Source of the DNA: Linnemannia elongata
Taxonomy: Eukaryota; Mortierellomycota; Mortierellomycetes; Mortierellales; Mortierellaceae
DNA: 64,000 bases
Assembly (NCBI GenBank): GCA_036320915.1
Contig: JAXBDG010000014.1
Location: 1 to 64,000, forward strand
Reading direction: 5' to 3'
This document shows positions 31,229 through 42,111 of this stretch, one piece after another (the first letter of the stretch is position 1; every line of letters starts with the position of its first letter). The notes under the pieces are model-generated. The model was not told where the DNA came from, searched no databases, and saw only the letters and a program-made list of their open reading frames with translations. A program made the translations under genes and the position numbers.

Positions 31229-32862
31229 GCTTGCAAAAAGGAGGGTCTAGAGCATACCCGAGGATCACATCCCACTTGTCTTGTCCTTTCTGGCCCTGCC
31301 CCTGCTCAATATCCTGGGTCTCATCGGATTCTGTCACCCAGTCTGACACTTGGAGCTCAATATTGTGTGGGAACAGGTGTTCCGTCCGCTCAGTTCTCTT
31401 GGGCACCGGTAGAGTTCCATGGATTTTTTGTAGCGCCTTGGGGAAGTATTCCTCGTATGGGACATCGTCCTCTCTTTGGTGTCCGAGACCGGTTGAGGAA
31501 GTTTTCTGTGTTGTTGTTGGTGGTGATCCTGACACGGTCTGGGTGTAGGCGTCCGAGGAGAGTTGCGAGAAGGTTTTGAGGACGAACTTTTGAGCCTTGC
31601 CGATCAGAGATGGATCAATGTCCACTCCCTGGATCTTTTGTGGTTTGTAGTGCAACGCTGTCAGAGGCCAATAGAGAAAGAAAAAAAATTATTAGACGAA
31701 AATAACGGATCAAGCGGCGAGTACAAAAAGAGAAGAAAAAAAAATAGGATACATGCAAGCAATAGAAAAACTTACCGATAAAGACAGTGAGGAGAGCAGA
31801 GTTGCAACCAATGTCCAATACTCGTTTGCCACGGAACCAACTTGGATCGAGAAACTCTAACCTCAGATCCACCTTCTTAGCCAGGTCGACCAGTGTCATC
31901 CTTGTCTCAGTCAATTTTGTCGATAACCTTTTTGAACCTCTGGATCCCTTCTTGGTCGACGATGAGGATCCTGATTCTGACGTGTACTTGATGCAACCTG
32001 CAGGAAAGAGCACAGTAGGAGTAGCCGAGAGTCGGAAATGTTTCCTCTGGTAATACGCCTCGTCTGTTTGATTCTCCCAGACCTTGTCCCACACTTGCAC
32101 CGATTTCCGATCTCCTGCAGAGTGTTTGAAAGCTGATGTAGACGCTGATGATGGTGCAGGTTTGGAGCGGCGTTTGGTTTGTTCCTGGATTCGTTTTTCG
32201 TAGTAGTTAGGATAGTTGCCGTAGGGGAATTCGTATCGGTTTGGGTTATTGTCGGGGATGACGAATAAGGGTTCTGCTTTGATGAGCGTAGACTTGGACG
32301 TGACAATCGCCTCTGACGAAGGTGTTGACACCGTGGCGATGGCGGCGGTGGTAGTGCTCGATGTGATACCTATTGTTGAGTCGCGGAATGTCGATGTTGA
32401 TTTGGACGACTTGATATCAGCCATAATATCCCGCGCCCTGAACTTTATAGTTGTTTCTGCTGTCGTTGTCGTCGATGTTTTCAGAGTCGTTGAGGTCACT
32501 GTGGTCGAGGAGGTTGGGGCAGGGACTCGGGGCTTGCGGGCAGGAGCTCTCGCGACTTGACGAGGGAGCAGACCAAACGCCAGCACAGACCGTGTTACGT
32601 CCTTGGGTGCAGCTGGTAGAGATGTCGTGGTGTTTTCTGGCTTTGTTGCATCCTGAAGGCTCGTCGAAGAGTTCTTATGTTCAACAGCAGTCGCCTCGGT
32701 GGCAGAGGGAGTGTGTTGGGACCCGACGGGGTCCTTTTTTCCCTTATCTTTCTTCTTGCTGATCTTATGTTTCTTGTCAGACCTCGAGTCTTGTTGCTGA
32801 TTGCCTTTGACGTCGAAATGTTTCCGTTTGGACGGCATAAGGTTTGAAATGTGGTCGCTCAT
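30616..32862 (-). CDS. Bin3/MePCE-type RNA 5'-gamma-phosphate methyltransferase
   Basis: Four exons, right to left: 32862-31776, 31657-31258, 31104-30951 and 30771-30616. The product is 598 residues. The N-terminal 250 or so residues are Lys/Ser/Thr-rich and disordered. The SAM-binding motif is RVLDIGCNSALLTVF (about 347-361), continued after the intron by KIQGVDIDPSLIGKA. The Bin3 block is SLTKWIHLHHGDEGLKKFFH, GGAFLVEPQDYATY and then RPEEFQDYLVKEVGF in the last exon. MePCE caps 7SK RNA in animals, and fission yeast Bmc1 acts with telomerase and U6 RNAs, so a small-RNA capping or RNP role is inferred. Intron 2 carries 34 T in a row (31224-31191). It diverges from the zinc-finger gene. Confidence 0.9.
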
Positions 32863-33409
32863 TCGTCAGGGTGATCGGTGTGAGGTGAAGAAGGTAGATG
32901 CCTGCGATTCTTTTTTGGTGTCTTCTTTTGTAAGGACTACAGTTTGCGCTGAACAATCCCGCTCAAGTTCCTTTTCCTGTTCCTTTTCCAGTTCCTGTGG
33001 GGCTCGATGGCAGTCGTGGCGTGCAGTTTTCAGCGATGTTTTCAAAGGAAGAAGAGAAAAAAACAAAAAAGTGAGATTTTAAGGCCACAACAACACCGTC
33101 GTGCTTTTACTCGTGCGTTGACAATAACCAATTTTACCCCTTTGGAACAAACACGCAATTAAAATTGGCCATATGGCACTTATAGCACACAGAAGAAATT
33201 GGCCATATGGATCCAACGAACAGAGGAATTTTTCGCAACATACAATCCATTCATTCCTTCCTCGTCATCCTTTGTGCCTGTATCCCTTGATCTGTGTTTA
33301 TTGCAATTGCCCCTGCCACCATTGGAGTGCCCATGCTCATGCCCTTAGGCCCTCTTGCTTCTTTTTTTATTTTTTTTATTTTGTTTTTTTTTTCTTTTCC
33401 CTTTTCCCT

Positions 33410-33446
<37 letters not shown>

Positions 33447-33900
33447 TCTTCACCTCTCCACCTTCCCTCTTCACACCACTTCTAACATCTTTTACTCCAC
33501 CTACCCTATTCCTCACCTTCCTTCTCTCGTCTTGCCTTCACTCGTTTACTTTTCTCCTCTCTCGCCTTCCTTTCTATCTCTCACACTCGTTTTCTTCCTC
33601 TATCCTTTTCTTTGTCCACTCCTCCTTCTCACACCTCCTTCGTTATCGCACTACTTACCAGTCAGCCCATCACTCTTAGCACCCACCCCCTGTATCTGTT
33701 TTATCAGATACTATTTTGACCTGTTCTCACACACCCATGAACACTATTGTCCTTCAATTGATCCCTTCCTTCAACCCTATTCCTTCTGTCAGCGCCTTTA
33801 ACACTTTTTCACCTTCCGCCCTTCGCCCTACGATTTTTGCTACCCTACTTGGGATAGTTCGCTGACAGAATACCAATCCACTTTAATACGTACGATCGCC
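32863..33900. other. Divergent promoter region, Bin3 to zinc-finger gene
   Basis: The right half (33350-33680) is pyrimidine-rich with (TTTC)n at about 33411-33443; the frames there are artefacts. A direct repeat of aattggccatatgg occurs near 33165 and 33195. No gene is seen. Confidence 0.55.
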
Positions 33901-35352
33901 ATGCCCAGGCTCGCTGCCAGCCAACCACAGAGACTCCAGCCCGGCCCCGAAGTCGACGTCGACACTCTCTCCCCCAATGTCACAGCCTACTACCTTGACG
34001 CGTCTCCCTGGTCTCCCCAGTTCCATTCCCTTCAAAAGGCCTTACAAGTCGTAAGTCTGAACCATGCCCGCGGCCAGGTGTCTGATACAGATCTCCCCCT
34101 GAACTACCGTGGCCCGTCCTTCACACCCGTCAAGACCACCCAAGGTGGCTTTTGCTGCATTACTGGAGTCGCCTTTCAGGACGAAAGAAACGGCCCTGAG
34201 GCATACGGCTATGTTGTCGAAAAGGGTGACCTCAACTATATTCTACAGCCCGAGCCGACCGACACCAACACGCCCGTCGATGGATCCAAGACATACAACG
34301 TTTGTGCAAAGGCCAAGTCCAAGACGCAGTACATCGTCCGACCGAGGGACCTTCCTGCTCCTCAAGACTGCCCAAAGTCCTGCCGAGGGCTGTATGAGAG
34401 AGCTGTGGACTCCGTCCACGGCAGGCGGACACCTGCCCCTTTGACCATCCGGTCCTCCTTGCCACAGCCCCCTACTGCTAGCACCATCTTGCATGGTGAC
34501 GAATTTTGTAGGCCCCTGGACGACACCATTACCACGGTTTCCTGCCGGGTGCCTTGTTTTACTGACTCGGACTTTGGCCACAAGCAGATCCAAAAGTATG
34601 TCGTTATCGAGTTTTCCTTGATCTCGGGCGGGTGGCGAGAGGACAATCGTCGTTACACCATCCCTGTCTCTGTCGACGATCAATGCTACCCCTTCGAATT
34701 CACCGAACTGTCGTACAGCATCTTCTACCTGCGTGAAAGCGTCCTCTCCAGATGCTGGGTTAGCGGCGTTGTTAGCAATGTTCCTACAGATCCTGCCTCA
34801 CTTCCTTGCAAGAACGACGACACCCATGCCCCCGCTCTGGAGAACGACAATACCTCTAGTCGACCTCTCTCCAAGACCAAGACCATGGGCAAGGCCAAGA
34901 CCATGGGCAAGGCCAAGGACAAGGCTATCGTCAAGCCATATGTCTGCCCTTATCCTGACTGCACCAAGGCATTCACGAAGAAGGGCAACCAAATGACTCA
35001 CACGATAAAGCACTACCAAAAGTTTACCTGTGCGACCTGCTCGTGTACTTTCAGTCAACAAACCGACCTGGACAGACACTACCGAAATGTCCATTTGGGG
35101 TGGCGATGGAAGTGCAACCAGTGCTCGCGTCTGTTTACGCGAGAGTCGGTCGCCGGAAATCATCCTTCTTGTCAGTCGGATGAACAGCGGCCAGGTATTG
35201 AAAAAGTGATTGTCCCTGCTGAGGAATGCCGTCGATGCCAGCCATCAGAGCACCAGCAACAGTCTCAGCCACGTCAAAAACGTCAGTGCCAGCAAGCAAG
35301 CGACAATAACTCCAGCAACGACGAAACCACCTTTGTTTATTTACTTGTATAA
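33901..35352 (+). CDS. C2H2 zinc-finger protein
   Basis: An intronless gene of 483 residues from ATG 33901. The first 310 residues form an unrecognised region with many cysteines, which may be a fold of its own. A Lys-rich linker with a duplicated KTMGKAK follows. Then come three zinc fingers: C349/C354/H367/H371 (C-x4-C-x12-H-x3-H), C377/C380/H393/H398, and a third with C405/C408/H421/C424 (C2HC). The C-terminus is Gln/Ser-rich. The first finger has the basic TFIIIA-like CPYPDCTKAFT start. A DNA-binding transcription factor in the nucleus is the likeliest role. Targets are unknown. Confidence 0.85.
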   Translation: MPRLAASQPQRLQPGPEVDVDTLSPNVTAYYLDASPWSPQFHSLQKALQVVSLNHARGQVSDTDLPLNYRGPSFTPVKTTQGGFCCITGVAFQDERNGPEAYGYVVEKGDLNYILQPEPTDTNTPVDGSKTYNVCAKAKSKTQYIVRPRDLPAPQDCPKSCRGLYERAVDSVHGRRTPAPLTIRSSLPQPPTASTILHGDEFCRPLDDTITTVSCRVPCFTDSDFGHKQIQKYVVIEFSLISGGWREDNRRYTIPVSVDDQCYPFEFTELSYSIFYLRESVLSRCWVSGVVSNVPTDPASLPCKNDDTHAPALENDNTSSRPLSKTKTMGKAKTMGKAKDKAIVKPYVCPYPDCTKAFTKKGNQMTHTIKHYQKFTCATCSCTFSQQTDLDRHYRNVHLGWRWKCNQCSRLFTRESVAGNHPSCQSDEQRPGIEKVIVPAEECRRCQPSEHQQQSQPRQKRQCQQASDNNSSNDETTFVYLLV

Positions 35353-35561
35353 TTTTGTATCAATAACCCCATATAACAACCACAACACCCTCAATGAACA
35401 ATAATAAAAATAGAAAAAAGAAAAACAAAAAATGCAATGCTGTATCCTCCGCTCTTTTCTCCTACAACGACCACTTTTTTATAATCAGAACTTGTTTCAG
35501 GTACGAGTAGACCAGCTCTATCAGTCTCACTCACTGATGAACCTGTTTGAATGACAATAGG

Positions 35562-35601
<40 letters not shown>

Positions 35602-35769
35602 AGGAATAGACAAGAAGCAGTCGAACAATTCGCTCCATGGGGTTTTATTTACAAGCGGTAGAACAGGGTAACAAAAAGTGAGGAAAGGGGGGTAGCCGTT
35701 TTCCAAAAATAAATATAGACAACAACAACAACAAGAACAACAACAACAACAACAACGTGATCACGCCTC
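35353..35769. other. Convergent spacer with microsatellites
   Basis: It contains (GA)n at about 35568-35597 and (CAA)n at about 35719-35756, the latter in the 3' region of the lipid phosphatase. A likely poly-A signal, aataataaaaatag, lies near 35400. No gene is seen. Confidence 0.6.
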
Positions 35770-36611
35770 TTAGATAGGGATGAGACGCGATTCGTTACCA
35801 ACGACGTTCTTATTGGGACCACCATGACCATTGCCGGTCAAAGTCTCATCCGTCCGGTCGCGTCTAAAGAACTGTCCAAATCCAATTCCAGACTCATCTC
35901 CTGGGCTCTGAGTGCTAGGACCATCCACCACCACATGGGTATCATCGTCATTTCCTGCATCGTCCCGGTATCTCTGTCCGTTGTTGTCACGGTCATTGCT
36001 CGAGCCGATACCAAGGAAGGAACCACCGGGCAAAAAGTCCTCTCTGATGCGTGGCGAGAAGGGTCGGTCGGATTTGTTGGATGCCAGACTGGGGTAGTAC
36101 TGTCTGTACGCAAAGACGGCAAAGAAGAATCCAATGAATGATCCTGCAGTGACATCCTGCCAATGGTGTCTGTAATCCGACACTCTCGATGTCGCAATCA
36201 ACGCTGCCAGGATCATGGGCGCCAGGACCACCAGAGACTTGTAGATATGTCCGCGCTCGTCAAAGAGATGCAGCTTTCCGGCAAGGTACATTGACAAGAA
36301 ACCAAGTCCACCGAAGGAGAAGGAAGAGTGACCTGAGGGGAATGATTTGAATCCATCCCTGAGCAAATCGGTGCGGGTACAGATGCTAGAGTTGGAGAGG
36401 AGGTTGACGGGGTCGTTGAGCTGGTCCAGAGGGTTACCGCCATTGGCATTGTCGTAAAGGGAGAGGCATCGATCAAGAAAATCTGGTCTTGGTCTTCCTA
36501 CTGCGATCTGTTCCATTTTTTTTTGTCGTACAAACCAAAGTATTAGAACGCGAGTAACCTAGTGAGCAAACCAAAACGACAAGGGATTGTGCAAGATCAT
36601 TTTTGTTGTCG

Positions 36612-36672
<61 letters not shown>

Positions 36673-37850
36673 CGTCTTCGTGCGGGATAGAGATTTGGGG
36701 AAGGAAATGGAACGAGAAACGACAAGTGTGAAGAAGATATCTACACGTTTGTTTGGTATTCCTGTTCGTCCTGTGTTGACTAGAGATGCCTTCAAGGAAG
36801 AGGAGCCCAATGCCACATTGCTTCTGTTTTATCGTTGGTTGTGAGGTGAGGTGAGGTGGGAGAAGGGAGGCCATGTGTTGCTGTCCAGCAGCTTACTTCA
36901 CCACTCTGCCTTCTATTGCTTATCTGCTTGCCTGCTTGGTTTTGCCTGTCCGTGTCCAATCATGCTCCTTCAACCCCTCTTTTTATCTCTCGTGCGCTCG
37001 TCTCCTTTTTTTTCTCTCAGTGTTGCTGTTGACCCGTCGTCATGTTGAGGTATATCCCTGTCATTCATCCCGCGATCCTTCTAATCCTTCATTGCCTCAC
37101 TCTCTATCCAACACCTTCGGGTCAATTGGGGTAGAAGGATGGGGGGAAAAGTACCTTGATGCTATCAGTGACGATGAGGACTAAGGATTGAGCGAGGAAG
37201 AGACCCAAGAAACCGTTATGCAGGTCGGTGTAGGACCGTCGCTGGAACACTGCAATTGCTGCCACCGTCGCCATGGGGAGCAAAAACGACAACGTCTATT
37301 TTTTTTTGCATTGCATCAGTTTCAGAGCAAGAAAACAGGATTAGCATAACGTCGAGTGATGAGGAATGAGTGTCAGAGAGGAAGAAGAGTGTCTATACGA
37401 CTGACTACAGTTCTTCACATGAAACGAGTTCGTTTCTTTTGTAGAAGGATAGTATGTAGGTCGGAAGTGACTAAAGCCCTGCACACTTCTTCATTACAGT
37501 CCTGATAGTCCTGCACAAGATGTGTTCTGATAGTCCTGCTCCTGTGGTGGTTATGCGTGCCAATATGCTTCCTACAAGTGCAAGGGCATGAGCAAAAGGG
37601 CAAGGGCAGAGACAAAGTGGACACTTTGGGTCTTAAATAAACTTACAAGCAACAACCAGACGGGGACAGTCTCTTGTTTAGCAAAGGGATGCTGGATGGT
37701 GATGTCGCGGACAGAGAACTGACGATGGAAGGGCTCGAGCTGGTCGACGATGGAGAATGCGACAAGGACGATGACGACGAGGGTCCAGTCTTTGCAATAG
37801 GACTTGAACAGTTCCCTTGTCCTTGTCTTCATTCGCAGCGCTGAGAACAT
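35770..37850 (-). CDS. DPP1: PAP2-family lipid phosphatase (Dpp1/Lpp1 type)
   Basis: Three exons, right to left: 37850-37647, 37295-37155 and 36507-35770. The product is 360 residues. The PAP2 catalytic triad of motifs is complete once spliced. K-x6-RP uses Lys115, the last codon of exon 2, and Arg122-Pro123. PSGH is at 172-175, and SRx5H has Ser222-Arg223 and His229. About six membrane helices are visible (LVVIVLVAFSIVDQL, SFLLPMATVAAIAVF, LGLFLAQSLVLIV and others). These enzymes dephosphorylate diacylglycerol pyrophosphate, phosphatidate and lysophosphatidate in vacuole or plasma membrane, independent of magnesium. The hydrophilic C-terminus (265-360) is Asp/Gly-rich. Introns are 351 and 647 nt; the second holds a (GTT)n repeat at about 36602-36670. 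Confidence 0.93.
36600..36675. repeat. (GTT)n / (AAC)n trinucleotide repeat in an intron
   Basis: About 70 nt of gtt units with two gat-gtt interruptions, inside intron 2 of the lipid phosphatase. The transcribed strand reads (AAC)n. Confidence 0.9.
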
Positions 37851-39759
37851 TGTTGAGAAGGGAAGGGAAGGGGGGGAGGTGAAGAAGAGAAGGAAGGTTG
37901 GAGTGAAGTGGAGAGAAGAGGGGGAGGGAGGTTGAGCAGAACACTCTTCTTCTTTTAAAGAGGAAAGGGGAATAGGAGGGAGTGGACAGAAAGAGGCAAA
38001 GAGTAAGAAAAGGAAGAAAGGAAGAGAGGGGAACGGGAAAGATATCACAAATGAGCGAGAAGCGCGCTTTGTTGGTTTTGTTTGTTTGTGGTGAAGACGG
38101 GAAGAAAAGAAAAAAAAAAAGAAGAGGTCAGATTGAAAGGGTGAGAAAAGGAGTATGTGCATAATCATCGATGCCAATTGCTTAGGCACAAGACATTCAC
38201 ACACTCCCATCATGTCCAGATGTCCATGGCAATATACCCACAAAACCTTGTTTTCGGGTCCATCTGGACCCATCTTTTCCCTTTTGTCCTTTTCGTTATT
38301 ATTCTCTCTCTCTCTTGGACACTTGTCCCGCGGACATTATTTTTTTTTCTTTCTTTCTTTTCCTTGTCTGTTACTAGCTTACCCGCGCTTTGCTTGTATC
38401 TCTTGTGGACATAGTTCATCTTCCACTAGGGCAAGACTTTATTCAACGGAATAGAAGGGAGGTTTGAAGGGTGGATGGTTGTCATAGTTGTTGTTGTTGT
38501 TGTGGTTATTGTTGATAGTATTTGGGTTGAAATGAACCATGTTGCTGAACATCGAAAGGAGGAGTGAAATTCCTCATGGTTTCAGTCTTCCGGATTGATC
38601 AACGCGTCCTGGCTGATGGTGTTGATCACCGTGGATTGTACTTTTCTGTCGCTGTTGCTGATCCATCTGACTTTTACTTTGGTGGCAAAGTGTCACGAGA
38701 ACCACCACCATGGCCGGGTGAGTGTAGAGATGTCATGTGCCACCTCTCGTTTCATCCTCCTCCTTGCTCGCCTTGTTTAATGGATGCGTAGCCTTCATCT
38801 CCACACTATTTTCTTTTCCTCGTTTCGTTCACAACATTCCTTCGCCTTCATCCGTTCAATGCTTTCTTCCTTTTCCTCCGCTTGCTTACTACCTTTTTTT
38901 CTTTTAAAATGTCGGCGTTCCCCACTTTAAAAATATGAGAATGACAAAGAACAACCAAGTTTAGGAAATTAATACAGCGTTTGCATGGTATTCCAGCCCA
39001 TAACCCCCTTCCCTTCATACACAGGCCTTCCTGTTACCATTTCCAAGAGCATAGAGACAATCTCTTATTTTACAAATCACCAAAGTTGCCGACTGGAGCG
39101 TACAATAGTTTTTGGCTCCCACAGAATAAAAAGATAAACGTTTTCATTCCTCACTATAATTCGGCATCTCTCAGAATATAAACCAGTGCAAAGGGACCTT
39201 CATTTCTTACTGTATAATATCTCCAATTCCCAAGCGATATCTCCAAGTAGAAAAAAAAAAGCTTTGTAAGTCGCCCAGTTCATTCATCCTTTAAGCAATT
39301 CCCTCCGATGCCACCAAACATCACAAACACCTTACGCTATACTCTCATCAACGCTTTATGTGCTTGCACGCATTATGAAGTGTCACCGTAAGCGGTATTG
39401 TTGACACGCTATCATCAACAGTTTCCTCAGTTAACCATTTCACTGATAATTATATCCGAGTCTCGAATGTCATGCCTCAAATATATCTCTCTGGTGATCG
39501 ATACATTGCCTGACGACCTTTTTGTCCTGCTTTGTATCCTGATCCAGATTTCACCGCACCCACTGAACAGTGAGCGTGGCTACCGTCTGGCCCTTCTAAG
39601 CTGTGGGGTCCTACAACATAATGTGGTAACGTCCAAACGTTCTAACTCCGTTTATTCGTTTATGACAAGCTACTGTCCATTCCATATGTATGTACAAGAC
39701 CCTAAGGTCTCTTCATCCTCTGTCCTTCCTAGCAAATCGACGTGCCAGCCTAATCCTGT
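37851..39759. other. 1.9 kb intergenic region
   Basis: It lies between the lipid phosphatase promoter and the 3' end of the Rvs161-type gene. It holds a purine-rich leader (37860-38150), (GTT)n at about 38488-38502, and an element-like word, ttactagcttacccgcg, near 38381. No credible gene is seen. Confidence 0.5.
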
Positions 39760-41540
39760 CTAGGCAAGCCCACAGATGGTAAGCTCTCTCATCTGCTGCA
39801 AGATTCCATCTGCCTGTTCCGCCAGCTCATACCCCTGCGGCTCGGGAGGGAAGAATTGTCTCAAGCCCTCCAGCGTATTCGACGCGTCCTGTGCAAAGCT
39901 CAACTGACTCTTGACCACAGCCTCAAACGAAGGGTCCAAATACGCCACCCTCGAATCAATGACTTTGGGCAACTCGGACGTCAATTGAGCGTTCATCGCC
40001 TCGTACATATCCCGTGCAATGTTAGCTTCGTGCTCTGCCTGGGGCAGCTTTGTTGAATCCTGAGAGGGGCGCTCAACCAGTTTGCGGACCTTGGATTTGG
40101 CGTGGTCGTACTCCAGGTATTTCTTGTTCCTACGGCGGATCGCCTCATTGATCTCAGGAAAGTAGGCGTAGTAACGTCCAATGGGTTCCAACACTGCTGT
40201 CCTGTATGACGCATCCTATTGAGTTTTGGTGGTTGTAAAATGATCATTGTAAGTGAAAAGTGAGCAAAGTCCCTTTGAAGAATATGTCCGTTGCTGTTAC
40301 TTTTTTTTGGGCAAGTGGAGGTTCTTGTTTATAGACAACATCCCGTATTTATCCAGCAACCAACAAAGATGAACGTACGACTTCATCACGGGCCCCCGCT
40401 TCCATTTTAGTGACTGCATCCTTGTATCGCTGACCCGTAGGTCCGATGGGTGTCGACTCGTCATAGAACTGCTCCAGCGTGTTTGCGATCCTGACCTGTG
40501 CCGCCATCATTTCTATTTCGCATAGGAATACATGTATGTTAGTGAGTGAAAAAGGAGTAACAATACGATATGTCGTGTGGGTGGGGGCAATTCAATTGAA
40601 AGAAAAAAAGAATGGGCTGATCATTGAGCCGAGGAAGGCAGGGAGGGAACTCAAAAAAAAACAAGAAATGCATCAACACCACACACAGTGCTGCGGGGCG
40701 GCGTAAGGGAAATGAAGGGTAGCTGGCTGTGCTCTCACTTATTGTTGTTGCTATTACTGTCCTTCCATTTATGATTTCGTCATTACACATGGAAAACATG
40801 TACACAGGAAACATAGGAACAACAAGTGTGTTGGTGTGGATGAAAGAGAGGGCAATGAAAGATGGAGAGGGGAGTATACTAGTGTGGGCTGGAGAATATT
40901 ATCTCCTTTTTCTCGCCAATGCCACTTCTCGCGGGAACAAAGATAATGAAAAAGAGAAGGAAGGGAGGAAAGGGTGAGAATCAATCCACTTTCACTTACC
41001 TCGAAGGGACTTTGCGTATCCGTTGGCCTCCTTGTGCAGCTTCTCTGCCTTCGACTCTAGTCTGGAATCAGATTCAAAAAGTTGGAATCACTTCATCAGC
41101 ACACATTCTCATTCATTCACTAACTTCACTCACGAGAGCACAGAGTGAGAAAAAGAATAGGAGAGGAGGAACGAGGAAACGTACTGGCGGGCGCGCTTCT
41201 CTTCTTCTTCAAACTCGCGGTCAGAAGAACGGTCGCCCATGTTGCCCGTCTTGGCCATGACGGACGTTGTTGCCCTGTTCAGACTCTTTTTCAAACCAGA
41301 CCTACATTCATTGGGGAGAAGAGATTCGTGAATGAGGGAGGTGAAAAGTTGATCAGTATTTTGTGTACTGAGAGCCAAAAAGAAGAGAAAAAGGGGACGG
41401 AGGAAGGAGGGTCTGTGTTTGTGTTTGTGTCGCTTGAGTTTGTTGTATGTTGCACACACACACACAAACACAGACCCGGAGAGAGGGGCGAATGAAGGCT
41501 TCTTTGAGTGTTGTCGTTAAGTTCCACGGTACCAACTCAT
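39760..41540 (-). CDS. RVS161: BAR-domain protein Rvs161/Hob3 (amphiphysin family)
   Basis: Five exons, right to left: 41540-41533, 41301-41185, 41061-41000, 40512-40379 and 40215-39760. The product is 258 residues, close to yeast Rvs161 (265). The N-terminus MSWSGLKKSLNRATTSV is the family amphipathic helix. ALQ-type coiled segments follow, then GPTGQRYKDAV, the conserved core FPEINEAIRRRNKKYLEYD, KSKVRKLVERPSQDSTKLPQ, and TSELPKVIDSRVAYLDPSFE. BAR dimers bind and curve membranes at sites of endocytosis and cell fusion, working with Rvs167. There is no SH3 domain, as expected for the Rvs161 branch. The first coding exon is only 8 nt (ATGAGTTG); it is supported because it restores the Met-Ser-Trp start of the family. 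Confidence 0.93.
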
Positions 41541-42111
41541 ATTGTCTTGTTGTTGCTGAAGTTGCTTTTAGATGTTGATAGGTAAGTGTGGGATGTAGGG
41601 AGAGGTAAAGATAAGGTCGTGAAAGAGAAAGTTGGCAATGTGGTTGTGTGTGGGAGAAGGACAGAGAAGGAAGAAAGGAAGGAAGGAAGGAAAGAGGAAA
41701 AGGCGAAAACGTAGAGTGAGCGAGTGAGTGAGTGAGTGTGTGACGGAGAGAGAGCGAAAAGTGGAGAAAGGGTAAGGAAGGAAAAGATGAACAAAAAGCC
41801 TCACGGCGTCGTGCCGGATCAAAAAATGTTTTATTTCTCCGCGCAAAGTGGAACAGGTTTTTTTTTTATGTTTCTCGATGTTGCTGCAAATGCTGTTGCT
41901 TCGCATTTTTGTCACCGGACTATCTTACACGGTACACAACATGTTGCCCATACACATTCATCTTACAGTACACCTACAATGCTCAATGGGTTGCTTGCTT
42001 TCTGGTTGTTTTTTTTTATTACTTCACAATCCAAATTAGCTGGCTCTTTGCTGCTCCAGGCTTTTCTCATTGATCCCAATTCAGCCATAGGTGTGCTCCT
42101 TTTGACACGCC
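41541..42111. other. Spacer between Rvs161 promoter and Paf1 3' end
   Basis: The left part is the purine-rich leader of the Rvs161-type gene (gagtgagtgagtgag at about 41720). The right part is AT-rich. No gene is seen. Confidence 0.45.

Noticed and set aside
33173..33801. Phe/Ser/Leu-rich frames before the zinc-finger gene
   Set aside because: They come from a pyrimidine-rich (TTTC)n promoter region.
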